Shown: piece after piece, positions 1-6,501 of the stretch
How the letters are laid out: every line of letters starts with the position of its first letter
How positions within the stretch are numbered: the first letter of the stretch is position 1
Translations under genes and position numbers: made by a program
From: Pseudomonadota bacterium
GTDB lineage: Bacteria; Pseudomonadota; Gammaproteobacteria; Xanthomonadales; Rhodanobacteraceae
Direction of reading: 5' to 3'
Assembly (NCBI GenBank): GCA_023412995.1
Contig: JAEZQS010000252.1
Coordinates: 1 to 7,629, forward strand
DNA: 7,629 bases
The notes under the pieces: generated by a model
Told to the model about the DNA's origin: nothing
What the model saw: the letters and a program-made list of their open reading frames with translations, nothing else
Databases searched by the model: none

Positions 1-226
1 GCGCACGGGTGCTGTCGCGCTCGGGCGGCACCACCACGACCAGCTGGCGCGCCGTCGCCCAGGGCAGGGCCGCACGCGGTGGCGCATCCTCCACTCCGCC
101 GGTCGGATCGGCCGCGGCGGGCAGGGCAACCAGCAGCAGCGAGAGCAACGCGTTCCGGGCGGCGCGCGCCAGGCGTGGCCATCGTGGCGCACGGGGGCGG
201 CATAAGGGAGGGGCAGCAAGGGTCAT
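1..226 (-). CDS. Exported protein, N-terminal part; possible L,D-transpeptidase (YkuD-like)
   Basis: This is the first 75 codons of a minus-strand gene that leaves the window at its left edge. The ATG at 226-224 shares one base with the TGA of the upstream regulator (TGATG), so it is probably translationally coupled and is the last gene seen in the operon. After a basic stretch (RPRAPRWPRLARAARN) comes a hydrophobic core, LLSLLLVALPAAA, which makes a convincing Sec signal peptide cleaved near residue 39. The mature part begins with a short acidic/Pro-rich linker and then the segment ATARQLVVVVPPERDSTRA. A 'W-x-x-A-R-Q-L-V-x-V' opening strand like this is what I remember from the start of exported L,D-transpeptidase-family proteins of xanthomonads, and a murein enzyme fits the operon. 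The catalytic His/Cys region lies outside the window, so the product is tentative. Another periplasmic enzyme is possible. The coding call is supported by the coupling and the signal peptide. Confidence 0.6.
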   Translation of the reverse strand, partial: MTLAAPPLCRPRAPRWPRLARAARNALLSLLLVALPAAADPTGGVEDAPPRAALPWATARQLVVVVPPERDSTRA

Positions 227-1074
227 CAGGGTTCCAGCAGGTTGCGGATGCGATCGAGGTTGGCTTCCAGCCGCTCGAGCCGGCCGCGCCCGTTCGCGCA
301 CAACAGCACGAAGAGCATGTCGAGCAGGTGGCGCAGGGCGGAGTGGTACAGCAGGGGCTGGATGTGCGCGCGTTCGTCGTGGGCGGACACCAGCAGCGCA
401 TGCTCGGCGTGCGCGCGCAGCGGATTGGCGGTGTGGCGGGTGACCGACACGACGCGGCCGCCGCGCTCGCGGAACTGGCGGCCGATCTGGCACAGGGCGG
501 GTTGCTGGCCGTGCTCGGAAAACACCAGCAGCAGGTCCGCCGCATCGGCGGTGGCGATGCTCGCCGTCATCAGCACGGCGTCGAAATGGTGCACGGTGAG
601 GATGTCCAGCAGCGACAGGCGCATCGCGAATGCGCGCGCCGGGATGCCGTCCTCGCCGAGGCCGATGATGAAGACCTTGCCGGCCTTGCCGATCGCCTCG
701 GCAATGGCGTCGATGCGATCGGGCGGGTTGATCAGCCGGGTTTCCTGCTCGGCCAGCGACTTGCTGTGCCAGAGGCTTTCCGCCAGCGCCGCATGCGGGT
801 CTTCCGGCGCGGCTTCGCTGCCGCCGTTGCCCTCGCCGGCATCGCCGCGCGCGATCGATTCGCCGATCGAGAACTTGAGGTCCGGGTAGCCCTTGAAGCC
901 GAGCTTCTGGCTGAACTTGACCACGCTCGACTGGCTGATCTTGAGCGCATTGGCCAGCTGCTGCGAGGAATAGTCGCGCAGCAGGTGCGATTCCTCCAGG
1001 ATGAAGTCCGCGATGCGGCGCTCGATCGCCGACATGTGGTCGCGCTCGGCACGGATCTTCAGGAGCGGCGACAT
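226..1074 (-). CDS. RpiR/MurR-family transcriptional regulator (HTH-SIS)
   Basis: A 282-residue cytoplasmic regulator of normal length for the RpiR family. Residues 1-77 form the HTH_6 DNA-binding domain. The recognition helix region SSQQLANALKISQSSVVKFS (36-55) is followed by the family signature K-L-G-F-K-G-Y-P-D-L-K-F (57-68). Residues about 115-245 form a SIS domain: the first strand-loop is KVFIIGLGEDG (133-143) and the second is LLLVFSEHG (181-189). In usual phosphosugar-binding SIS domains these loops read GxGxS and SxSG. Here the two serines are D142 and H188, so the ligand may not be a typical sugar phosphate. The ATG at 1074 was chosen because the frame extends upstream to 1209 only through sequence that is the coding region of the epimerase, and because MSPLLKIRAERD is a typical RpiR start. 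It lies 7 bases after the epimerase stop, with no strong Shine-Dalgarno. It probably controls its own operon in response to a murein-derived signal (inference). Confidence 0.9.
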   Translation of the reverse strand: MSPLLKIRAERDHMSAIERRIADFILEESHLLRDYSSQQLANALKISQSSVVKFSQKLGFKGYPDLKFSIGESIARGDAGEGNGGSEAAPEDPHAALAESLWHSKSLAEQETRLINPPDRIDAIAEAIGKAGKVFIIGLGEDGIPARAFAMRLSLLDILTVHHFDAVLMTASIATADAADLLLVFSEHGQQPALCQIGRQFRERGGRVVSVTRHTANPLRAHAEHALLVSAHDERAHIQPLLYHSALRHLLDMLFVLLCANGRGRLERLEANLDRIRNLLEP

Positions 1075-1081
1075 GGCGAGT

Positions 1082-2176
1082 TCAGCCGATCGGCTCGAGG
1101 CCGCGGATCTCGCGGATGCCGAGCCCCGGCGCGTCCGTGACGGTGATTTCCGATTCGTTGAACACCACGCCGCCGTCCACCGGGTTGAAGGCGCCGAGGG
1201 ATGGGCCATCGAGGTCGATCTTGGTGATCGCGTTGGCCTTGGCCACGGCGACGTGCACCGCCGCGGCGACGCTGATGCTCGATTCGAGCATGCAGCCGAT
1301 CATGCATTCGACCTGGTACATCGCCGCGATGTCGGCGATGCGGATCGCATTGGAGATGCCGCCGGTCTTCATCAGCTTGATGTTGATGATGTCGGCGGCG
1401 CGCATGCGGATCAGCTCCACCACCTCGGTCGGGCCGAACACGCTTTCGTCGGCCATGATCGGGGTGTGCACGCGCTCGGTGACGTACTTCATGCCATTGA
1501 GGTCCTGCGCCTTGACCGGCTGCTCGACCAGCTCGAGCCGGACGCCCGCGTCCTCCAGCGTCTGCAGCGCATACACCGCCTGCTTGGCGGTCCAGCCCTG
1601 GTTGGCGTCCAGGCGCAGCAGCGCGCGGCCCTCGACCGCCGCGTAGATCGCCTTCACCCGCTCGATGTCCAGGCCGATGTCCTTGCCGACCTTGATCTTG
1701 AGCGACTCGAAGCCGCGCTCCACCGCCGCCAGCGAATCGGCCACCATCTTGTCGATGTAGTCCACGCTGATGGTGATGTCCGTGGTGATGACCGGGTCGC
1801 CGCCGCCGAGCAGGCGGTAGAGCGGCGCGCCGTACAGCTGGCCCCACAGGTCGTAGACGGCGATCTCGACCGCCGCCTTGGCGCTCGAGTTCTTCTCCAT
1901 CGACGACTGCACCGACTGCGTGATGCGGTTGAGGTCGGCGATGTCGGCGCCGACCAGGCGCGGCGAGATGTAGTGGCGGATCGCCTCGATGATCGAGCCG
2001 TGGGTGTCGCCTGTGATGACGGCGGTGGCCGGCGCCTCGCCGTAGCCGACGTGGCCGCTGTCGGTGTGGACCATCACGACGATGTCCTCCACCGCATCGA
2101 CCGTGCGCAGCGCGGTCTTGAACGGCGTCTTCAGCGGCACGCGCAGCATGCCGAAGCGGATGTCGGTGATCTTCAT
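1082..2176 (-). CDS. ykfB: L-Ala-D/L-Glu (dipeptide) epimerase, enolase superfamily
   Basis: A 364-residue cytoplasmic enzyme expected to interconvert L-Ala-D-Glu and L-Ala-L-Glu, so that murein-derived dipeptide can be hydrolysed by ordinary peptidases. All muconate-lactonizing-subgroup landmarks are present: the K160-I-K162 catalytic motif; metal ligands D190 (LDANQGW), E218 (VEQP) and D243 (ADES); and the opposing base K267 within INIKLMKTGG. Residues known to set L-Ala-Glu specificity in the B. subtilis enzyme YkfB are also in place: R24 in the capping loop (PFKTALRT) and the D321-L-D323 motif that binds the dipeptide amino group. From memory, the B. subtilis protein aligns almost without gaps, sharing KTALRTV, KIKVGKD, LRLDANQGW and MADESVF. 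The ATG at 2176-2174 overlaps the upstream peptidase stop (ATGA) and lacks a good Shine-Dalgarno, so it is probably translated by coupling. The gene symbol is given by homology. Substrate preference among L-Ala-L-X dipeptides is not proven by sequence. Confidence 0.93.
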   Translation of the reverse strand: MKITDIRFGMLRVPLKTPFKTALRTVDAVEDIVVMVHTDSGHVGYGEAPATAVITGDTHGSIIEAIRHYISPRLVGADIADLNRITQSVQSSMEKNSSAKAAVEIAVYDLWGQLYGAPLYRLLGGGDPVITTDITISVDYIDKMVADSLAAVERGFESLKIKVGKDIGLDIERVKAIYAAVEGRALLRLDANQGWTAKQAVYALQTLEDAGVRLELVEQPVKAQDLNGMKYVTERVHTPIMADESVFGPTEVVELIRMRAADIINIKLMKTGGISNAIRIADIAAMYQVECMIGCMLESSISVAAAVHVAVAKANAITKIDLDGPSLGAFNPVDGGVVFNESEITVTDAPGLGIREIRGLEPIG

Positions 2177-3591
2177 GGCTGGCGGGTCGCTTCCGTGTCG
2201 GGGGACGGGCGGGTGCGCACGATGCTGGTGATGCGGTCGACCCAGGTCGTGTCCGCGTCCACCCGCAGCGGCAGCAGCGGCGTCACCGACACGCCGTTGA
2301 GGTGCAGCCGCTCGAGGTGGCCGTCGGCGTCGAACAGGGATGCGCCGCTGGTGTCGTGGATCACGTACGGCTCGCCGTCGACGCGGCCGATGGCGAGCAT
2401 GACGTGCCCGGGGATGTAGACGAGGTCGCCCACCTCCAGCGCGCGCGCGGCCGCCACGCGCGTGGCATGGTCGTCGCCCGGGCCGAATACGCGCTTGTCG
2501 AACGCCGGGCTCACGGCCTGGTCGCGCGTGTTGCGCGGCATCAGGACCCCCATGCTGCGGTAGACGTCGGAAACGAAGCCGCTGCAGTCGCGCGCATCGT
2601 AGGAATGGCCCCAGCCGTAGCGCTCGCCAAGGAAGCGGAACGCCTGGTGGATGAGGTTGGCGCGCGTCAGCGGGAGCGGCGCGCCGGCGGTGTCGGCGAC
2701 GCGCTGCAGCAGCGCCGGCGCCAGCGCCAGCGAGCCGTCGGGCTTGCGCAGCGGCAGTTCCACCACGTGCGAGGCGTAGGGGTGCTGCCCGTTCACCGGC
2801 TTGCCGGGGGGCCAGTCCGCCAGCACCGGCACGCGCGTGCCCATGTCCAGCAGCAGTTGCGACAGGGCCGGCTGTTGGGGGGTGAAGACGGTGCGCACCT
2901 GCGCACCGGTGACCAGCCGATGCGGTTCGCGCGTGGCGTACGCCAGCACGGTATCGCGCGGGCCGGTGGCGATCGCGTCGGCGGCGATCCAGGCCGCGTA
3001 GCGCGGGCTCACCACGAAGCGCCAGGCGCCGTCGGCGCTGGCGTGCGCGACGGCGACCGGCGTGCCGGGGAAGAGCGCGCTTTCCTGGAAGCGGTCGATG
3101 TCGGCGTCGCCGGCCTCGCTGAAGACACGCAGGCCGGTCGGGAAGGTGCGCAGGGCGGCGCGCCGGACGACCAGCGCAAAGCCCGCCGGCGCGTCGGCGA
3201 CCTGGTCGAGCGCGCGGTTGGCGAGGATCGCCTGCAGCGTCGACGTGGGCACGGGCCGGCCTGCCTCGTCGTAAAGCGGCTTGCCCGGTGCATCGGCCAG
3301 GCCCTCGATCCAGCCGCGCACCTGCGCGGCAGGCAGGATCGCGGGCAAGGCGGCCAGGTCGTGCATCGAGGGGTCCAGCTGCTGCAGCCGCGCATTGCGC
3401 GTCGCAATGGCGGCAGCATCGAGCACCACCGCGTCCGGTTGCTGCAGGCGGGCGATCCAGTAGCCGGGCGTCAGTTGCGCGGCGGAGACACCGGGCACCC
3501 CGGTCGGCGCGGAGGGTGCTTCGCGCGCCTGGGCGAGCGGCGCCAGCAGCAGCAGCAGCGCGAGCGGCAGGATCCAGCGGGTGCGTTTCAT
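2173..3591 (-). CDS. Periplasmic SH3b-NlpC/P60 peptidase, probable gamma-D-Glu-diamino acid endopeptidase
   Basis: A 472-residue exported cysteine peptidase, probably cutting between gamma-D-Glu and the diamino acid of free murein peptides, as B. subtilis YkfC does. Residues 1-22 (MKRTRWILPLALLLLLAPLAQA) are a clear signal peptide. About 30-135 is an N-terminal helical domain of the N_NLPC_P60 kind, about 138-205 an SH3b1-like domain (RTFPTG ... YAAWIAADAI), and about 210-265 a second SH3b-like domain. About 305-430 is the NlpC/P60 domain. The catalytic Cys is C336 in DARDCSGFV, the His is H396 in GHVMLAIG, and the third polar residue is H412 in VIHDTSG, so the enzyme looks active. The ATG at 3591 has GGAG eight bases upstream, and those bases overlap the TAG of the DUF819 gene. 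An in-frame extension to 4113 is only antisense-free read-through inside the DUF819 gene. The signal peptide places it in the periplasm, unlike cytoplasmic YkfC. Its neighbour the epimerase would use the dipeptide product. Confidence 0.92.
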   Translation of the reverse strand: MKRTRWILPLALLLLLAPLAQAREAPSAPTGVPGVSAAQLTPGYWIARLQQPDAVVLDAAAIATRNARLQQLDPSMHDLAALPAILPAAQVRGWIEGLADAPGKPLYDEAGRPVPTSTLQAILANRALDQVADAPAGFALVVRRAALRTFPTGLRVFSEAGDADIDRFQESALFPGTPVAVAHASADGAWRFVVSPRYAAWIAADAIATGPRDTVLAYATREPHRLVTGAQVRTVFTPQQPALSQLLLDMGTRVPVLADWPPGKPVNGQHPYASHVVELPLRKPDGSLALAPALLQRVADTAGAPLPLTRANLIHQAFRFLGERYGWGHSYDARDCSGFVSDVYRSMGVLMPRNTRDQAVSPAFDKRVFGPGDDHATRVAAARALEVGDLVYIPGHVMLAIGRVDGEPYVIHDTSGASLFDADGHLERLHLNGVSVTPLLPLRVDADTTWVDRITSIVRTRPSPDTEATRQP

Positions 3592-3599
3592 CGGGAAGG

Positions 3600-3603
3600 C
3601 TCC
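3600..3603 (-). promoter_or_regulatory. Ribosome binding site of the NlpC/P60 gene
   Basis: GGAG on the minus strand lies 8 bases before the ATG at 3591. Its first base is the last base of the TAG that ends the DUF819 gene (TAGGAG), so termination and re-initiation can be linked. It settles the ATG at 3591 as the start. Confidence 0.75.
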
Positions 3604-4754
3604 TACGCCAGTGCCAGCGTGCGGAAGATCGAGGCCACCAGCAGGCCGAATCCGGTGCCGAGGATATAGCCGAGCAGCGCCAGCAGGATGCCGACCGGCA
3701 CCAGCGAGCGCGCGTAGCTGGCGGCCAGGATCGGCGTGGCAGCCACGCCGCCAATATGCGCCAGCGAGGCGATGCCGCACAGGTACAGGTCGAAGTGGAA
3801 CAGGCGCGCCGCCAGCAGCATCAACCCGGCGTGGATCGCGATCACGGTGGCACCGCAAAGAAGATAGAACGGCGCCTGGCCGAGGCCCTCGAAGTTGCTC
3901 TGCGAGGCCAGCACGGCCACCACCGCGATCAGCAGCGCCCCGGAGAGCGGGCCGGCGCCAGCGAGGCGCGCGAGCGGCGTGTGCGCGACGGCAAGGCCCG
4001 CGCCGGTTGCCAGCAGGATGGTCCAGGTGGTCGCCGACACCATGCCGCCGGCCGGCAGCCGCGCGGCGAACCAGGCCGCGACGGCCGTTGCCAGCAGCGC
4101 GAGGCCCAGCCACAGGAGCACGTTCTCCGGCGGCACCGGTTCACGCCGTGCCTCGGGTGTCGCGATGCCTTCGGCGCTCGATCGGGCCCGCGTCCAGCGG
4201 TTGAAGGCCGGCGCCAGCGGGCCGATCGCGAACAGCACCACCACCCACATCGAATAGCACAGCGCATCGGTGAGCAGCGACATCGCGAGCAGCGGATCGG
4301 ACATGCCGATCGCCTGCTTCACCGCGATCATGTTGGCGGTGCCGCCGACCCAGCTGCCACTGAGCGCCGCCAGCGGCTGCCAGGCGGTCCCGCCGAGCCA
4401 TGCCCGATAGAGCAGGAAGCTGCCGAGGAAGGCGAGGAACAGGCTGGCGGTGGTGGCGAAGAACACCGCCAGCACGCGCGGGCCGAGGCGGGCGATCGCG
4501 CGCAGGTCGCAGTTGATCATCAGGAGGAAGAGCAGCGCGGGCACGCCCTGCGCCACCAGCACCGACTGCGCCGCGCGGATCGCGCCATCCACCTGCCACA
4601 GGCCGGTCACGGCGAGCGCCGTCACCAGCAGGTAGGTCAGCACGATCGGCGGCAGCACGGTGAACAGGCGCCAGCCGTAGCGACGCTCGAGCGCGGGGAA
4701 GATGCCCGCGCACAGCAGCATCACTGCCAGGTACGGCCATACCGTGCGGATCAC
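3603..4754 (-). CDS. DUF819 family integral membrane protein, candidate murein-dipeptide transporter
   Basis: A 383-residue inner-membrane protein with about ten to twelve hydrophobic segments (roughly 4-22, 29-52, 66-82, 92-116, 127-146, 156-184, 211-232, 240-260, 268-287, 294-320, 326-346, 351-379). There is one long hydrophilic loop at 185-210. It belongs to DUF819 (B. subtilis YjcL-like), recognised by two glycine-rich, probably half-buried motifs. These are SGSWVGGTANMIAV (132-145) and the C-terminal SLAHIGGVAATPILAASYAR (330-349), followed by LVPVGILLALLGYILGTGFG. They occupy equivalent places in the two halves and suggest an inverted-repeat transporter fold. No substrate is firmly established for the family as far as I know. 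As the first gene of an operon with a periplasmic murein peptidase and a cytoplasmic L-Ala-Glu epimerase, it is the only candidate here for moving the dipeptide across the inner membrane (inference). The GTG start is backed by a strong AGGGAGGGG Shine-Dalgarno. Confidence 0.88.
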   Translation of the reverse strand: MIRTVWPYLAVMLLCAGIFPALERRYGWRLFTVLPPIVLTYLLVTALAVTGLWQVDGAIRAAQSVLVAQGVPALLFLLMINCDLRAIARLGPRVLAVFFATTASLFLAFLGSFLLYRAWLGGTAWQPLAALSGSWVGGTANMIAVKQAIGMSDPLLAMSLLTDALCYSMWVVVLFAIGPLAPAFNRWTRARSSAEGIATPEARREPVPPENVLLWLGLALLATAVAAWFAARLPAGGMVSATTWTILLATGAGLAVAHTPLARLAGAGPLSGALLIAVVAVLASQSNFEGLGQAPFYLLCGATVIAIHAGLMLLAARLFHFDLYLCGIASLAHIGGVAATPILAASYARSLVPVGILLALLGYILGTGFGLLVASIFRTLALA

Positions 4755-4757
4755 CGG

Positions 4758-4766
4758 CCCCTCCCT
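4758..4766 (-). promoter_or_regulatory. Strong Shine-Dalgarno deciding the GTG start of the DUF819 gene
   Basis: The minus strand reads AGGGAGGGG. Its GGAGG core lies 5 bases before the GTG at 4754-4752. The next in-frame ATG, at codon 12, is inside the first membrane segment, so GTG is the likely start. Confidence 0.75.
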
Positions 4767-4779
4767 ACGGGTGTTTTTG

Positions 4780-4804
4780 CCGCACTGCGGAATAGATCAT
4801 TCCG
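4780..4804. promoter_or_regulatory. Pair of short inverted repeats, candidate operator
   Basis: Two perfect inverted repeats overlap in the divergent spacer. CCGCA-C-TGCGG spans 4780-4790, and CGGAAT-AGATC-ATTCCG (6-bp arms, 5-bp spacer) spans 4788-4804. They sit just downstream of the minus-strand promoter candidate, where a bound repressor would block the operon. The RpiR regulator at 226-1074 is the obvious candidate binder, though no consensus is known for it. The repeats could also fold as a weak hairpin in the leader. There is no experimental or comparative support yet. Confidence 0.35.
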
Positions 4805-4819
4805 TCGCGGTACCGCTGA

Positions 4820-4847
4820 AGCATAAATTATTGACCACCGATTGCAA
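4820..4847 (-). promoter_or_regulatory. Candidate sigma70 promoter for the DUF819-led operon
   Basis: The minus strand has TTGCAA at 4847-4842 (4 of 6 to TTGACA), a 16-base spacer, and TATGCT at 4825-4820 (4 of 6 to TATAAT). It lies in the only AT-rich patch of the spacer (ATAAATTATT on the plus strand). Transcription would begin near 4813, giving a leader of about 60 bases that contains the inverted repeats. Confidence 0.4.
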
Positions 4848-4859
4848 CCGTGTTACACA
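4831..4859 (+). promoter_or_regulatory. Candidate sigma70 promoter for the transglutaminase-like gene
   Basis: The plus strand has TTGACC at 4831-4836, a 17-base spacer and a weak -10 element, TACACA, at 4854-4859. It overlaps the divergent minus-strand promoter, so the two directions could compete or share control. The -10 matches only 3 of 6 bases, hence the modest confidence. Confidence 0.35.
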
Positions 4860-4938
4860 GCCGGCATCCGGGCGTTCGGGCGGGAACCTCACGGTGCATG
4901 GCTTGGCCACACGCGGTGGAACGGGGGCGTCGACGCCG

Positions 4939-6453
4939 GTGCGCGCAACGCGCGGGCGATGGCGATCGCCATGGCGCTGGCGTGCGGCGCTCCTTGCAGG
5001 ACTTCTCGCCTTCGGTCCGGTCACCGCAACGGCCGCGATCGCCACGCCTTCGCCAGGCGTCGCGCCCGCCGTCACGCAGGCCATCGAACGCATCGATGCC
5101 GGCCAGTTCGCCGCGGCGGAAAACGGCATCGCGGCCGCGCTGGCCGATCCCGCCACCGGCGAGGACGTACGCGCGGAACTCCGCTTCCAGCGCGAGCGCA
5201 TGCGCCGCATCCTGCTCGATTTCACCCTCGATGCCGACGCGGCGAAGGCGCGACTGCGGCGGGACATCCCGGATCTCGGCGAAGCCGAGTTCGCGCACTG
5301 GGATGCGCATGGCCTGCTCGAACACCAGGTCATCGACGGCCGCCGCCTCTACTTCAACCGTGCGCCCTCGAACCTGTTCCGCCTGAGTGCCGAGGCGCGT
5401 GCGCGCCGCCGCGCGCCGTCGCCGCTCGTCGACGGGCCGATGGAAACCGCGAATGCGCATCACCGCGAGGTGATCCGCGCTTCGCGCGAAACGCATTCGA
5501 ACAGCGTCGCGCCGCGGCGGCTGCGGGTGACGCAATCGCTCAGCGTGCACGCCGACGCCGTCCCGGCCGGCGAGACCGTGCGCGCATGGATCCCGTGGCC
5601 GCGCGCGATCGCCGGCCAGCAGGAGGACATCCGCCTCGTCGCCAGCGAACCGCAGGGGAACGTCGAGATCGCGCCGGCCTCGACCTTGCAGCGCACCGCC
5701 TACCTCGAGCGGCCGGCGGTCGCCGGCCAGCCGACCACGTTTTCGGTCACCTACGAACTGCTGATCCACGCCCGCCATGTCGCGGTCGATCCGGCACGCG
5801 TGGTGAAGGCGGACATCACGCCGGAACTCGCGCCCTTCGTGGCCGAGCGGCCGCCGCACATCGTCTTCACCCCGTCGCTGCGGCTTTTCTCGCGCCAGGT
5901 GGTGGGGGAGGAAACCGATCCGTGGCGCATCGCGCAGAAGCTCTACGCCGCGGTCGATGCGATTCCGTGGGCCGGCGCGCGCGAGTATTCCACCCTCAGC
6001 AACATCAGCGATTACGCGCTGCACGCCGGACACGCCGATTGCGGCCAGCAGACCCTGCTGCTGATGGCGCTGTTGCGCCTCAACGGCATTCCCGCGCGCT
6101 GGCAGTCCGGCATGCTCTGGTCCGACGGCGACTACAACAACCTGCACGACTGGGGCCAGCTGTGGATCGCGCCGTATGGCTGGATCCCCATGGACGTGAC
6201 GTTCGGGCAGCTGGACGACCCGGACCCGGCGGTCGCGGGGTTCTATCTCGGCAGCCTCGATGCCTACCGCATCGCCTTCAACGACGACTACGGCCGCGCG
6301 CTGGTGCCGCCCAAGCAGCACTTCCGCTCCGAGCCGGTCGACCTGCAGCGCGGCGAGGCGGAGTGGCGCGGCGGCAACCTCTATTTCGACCAGTGGGATT
6401 ACGACTTCACCTGGCAGGTGCTGCCGGTCGCGCAGGGAGGCGGCGCGCGGTAG
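4939..6453 (+). CDS. Exported transglutaminase-like (papain-fold) protein
   Basis: A 504-residue protein when read from the GTG at 4939. The start MRATRGRWRSPWRWR followed by AALLAGLLAFGPVTATAA is a good signal peptide (about 1-33). Residues 43-160 are a conserved-looking helical/charged region I cannot assign. About 195-285 looks like the beta-rich domain that precedes bacterial transglutaminase cores (RLRVTQSLSVHADAV ... VRAWIPWP ... FSVTYELLI). About 325-425 is the transglutaminase core with a full triad: C368 (HADCGQQT), H403 (NLHDWGQLW) and D419 (IPMDVTFG). Such bacterial proteins are usually peptidases or amidohydrolases rather than cross-linkers, so a periplasmic role on peptides is likely, with the substrate unknown. 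A GTG at 4894 (15 codons longer) is an alternative start; neither has a strong Shine-Dalgarno. The open frame back to 4702 overlaps the divergent gene and its promoter, so it was rejected. It is probably co-transcribed with the receptor 48 bp downstream. Confidence 0.85.
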   Translation: MRATRGRWRSPWRWRAALLAGLLAFGPVTATAAIATPSPGVAPAVTQAIERIDAGQFAAAENGIAAALADPATGEDVRAELRFQRERMRRILLDFTLDADAAKARLRRDIPDLGEAEFAHWDAHGLLEHQVIDGRRLYFNRAPSNLFRLSAEARARRRAPSPLVDGPMETANAHHREVIRASRETHSNSVAPRRLRVTQSLSVHADAVPAGETVRAWIPWPRAIAGQQEDIRLVASEPQGNVEIAPASTLQRTAYLERPAVAGQPTTFSVTYELLIHARHVAVDPARVVKADITPELAPFVAERPPHIVFTPSLRLFSRQVVGEETDPWRIAQKLYAAVDAIPWAGAREYSTLSNISDYALHAGHADCGQQTLLLMALLRLNGIPARWQSGMLWSDGDYNNLHDWGQLWIAPYGWIPMDVTFGQLDDPDPAVAGFYLGSLDAYRIAFNDDYGRALVPPKQHFRSEPVDLQRGEAEWRGGNLYFDQWDYDFTWQVLPVAQGGGAR

Positions 6454-6488
6454 CACGGCGGGGCGGCGGTACAACCAGACGACACGCG

Positions 6489-6495
6489 AGGGGAG
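6489..6495 (+). promoter_or_regulatory. Ribosome binding site of the TonB-dependent receptor gene
   Basis: AGGGGAG lies 6 bases before the ATG at 6502 and fixes that start. No terminator-like hairpin or clear promoter is visible in the 48-bp gap from 6454 to 6501, which suggests read-through from the transglutaminase-like gene. Confidence 0.7.
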
Positions 6496-6501
6496 AACGA
6501 C

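Noticed and set aside
79..1140. Long plus-strand open frame (353 codons) opposite the regulator
   Set aside because: It is the antisense of a well-recognised RpiR gene. The product is rich in Arg, Ala, Gly and Gln with no domain, as expected from GC-rich DNA read on the wrong strand.
1001..2419. Plus-strand open frame of 472 codons opposite the epimerase
   Set aside because: The protein is a low-complexity Asp/His/Arg/Val mixture typical of the complement of a GC-rich gene. The minus strand has a complete catalytic set.
3543..3560. CAG triplet run resembling a microsatellite
   Set aside because: On the coding strand it is CTG codons for the leucine core of the peptidase signal peptide, which explains it.
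1082..3754. Apparent 890-codon fusion of the peptidase region with the epimerase
   Set aside because: The upstream part is an out-of-frame reading of the peptidase gene. The real epimerase starts at the ATG at 2176 with a family-typical N-terminus and normal length.
3288..4826. Plus-strand open frame of 512 codons opposite the DUF819 and peptidase genes
   Set aside because: It is dominated by Arg, Gln and His, has no domain, and crosses two real genes and the promoter region.
4702..4938. Upstream extension of the transglutaminase-like gene to an ATG at 4702
   Set aside because: It would overlap the divergent DUF819 gene and both promoters, and would place about 80 non-signal residues before a clear signal peptide.
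6454..6501. Possible terminator or small gene between the transglutaminase-like gene and the receptor
   Set aside because: No stable hairpin with a T-run and no coding signal was seen in these 48 bases.
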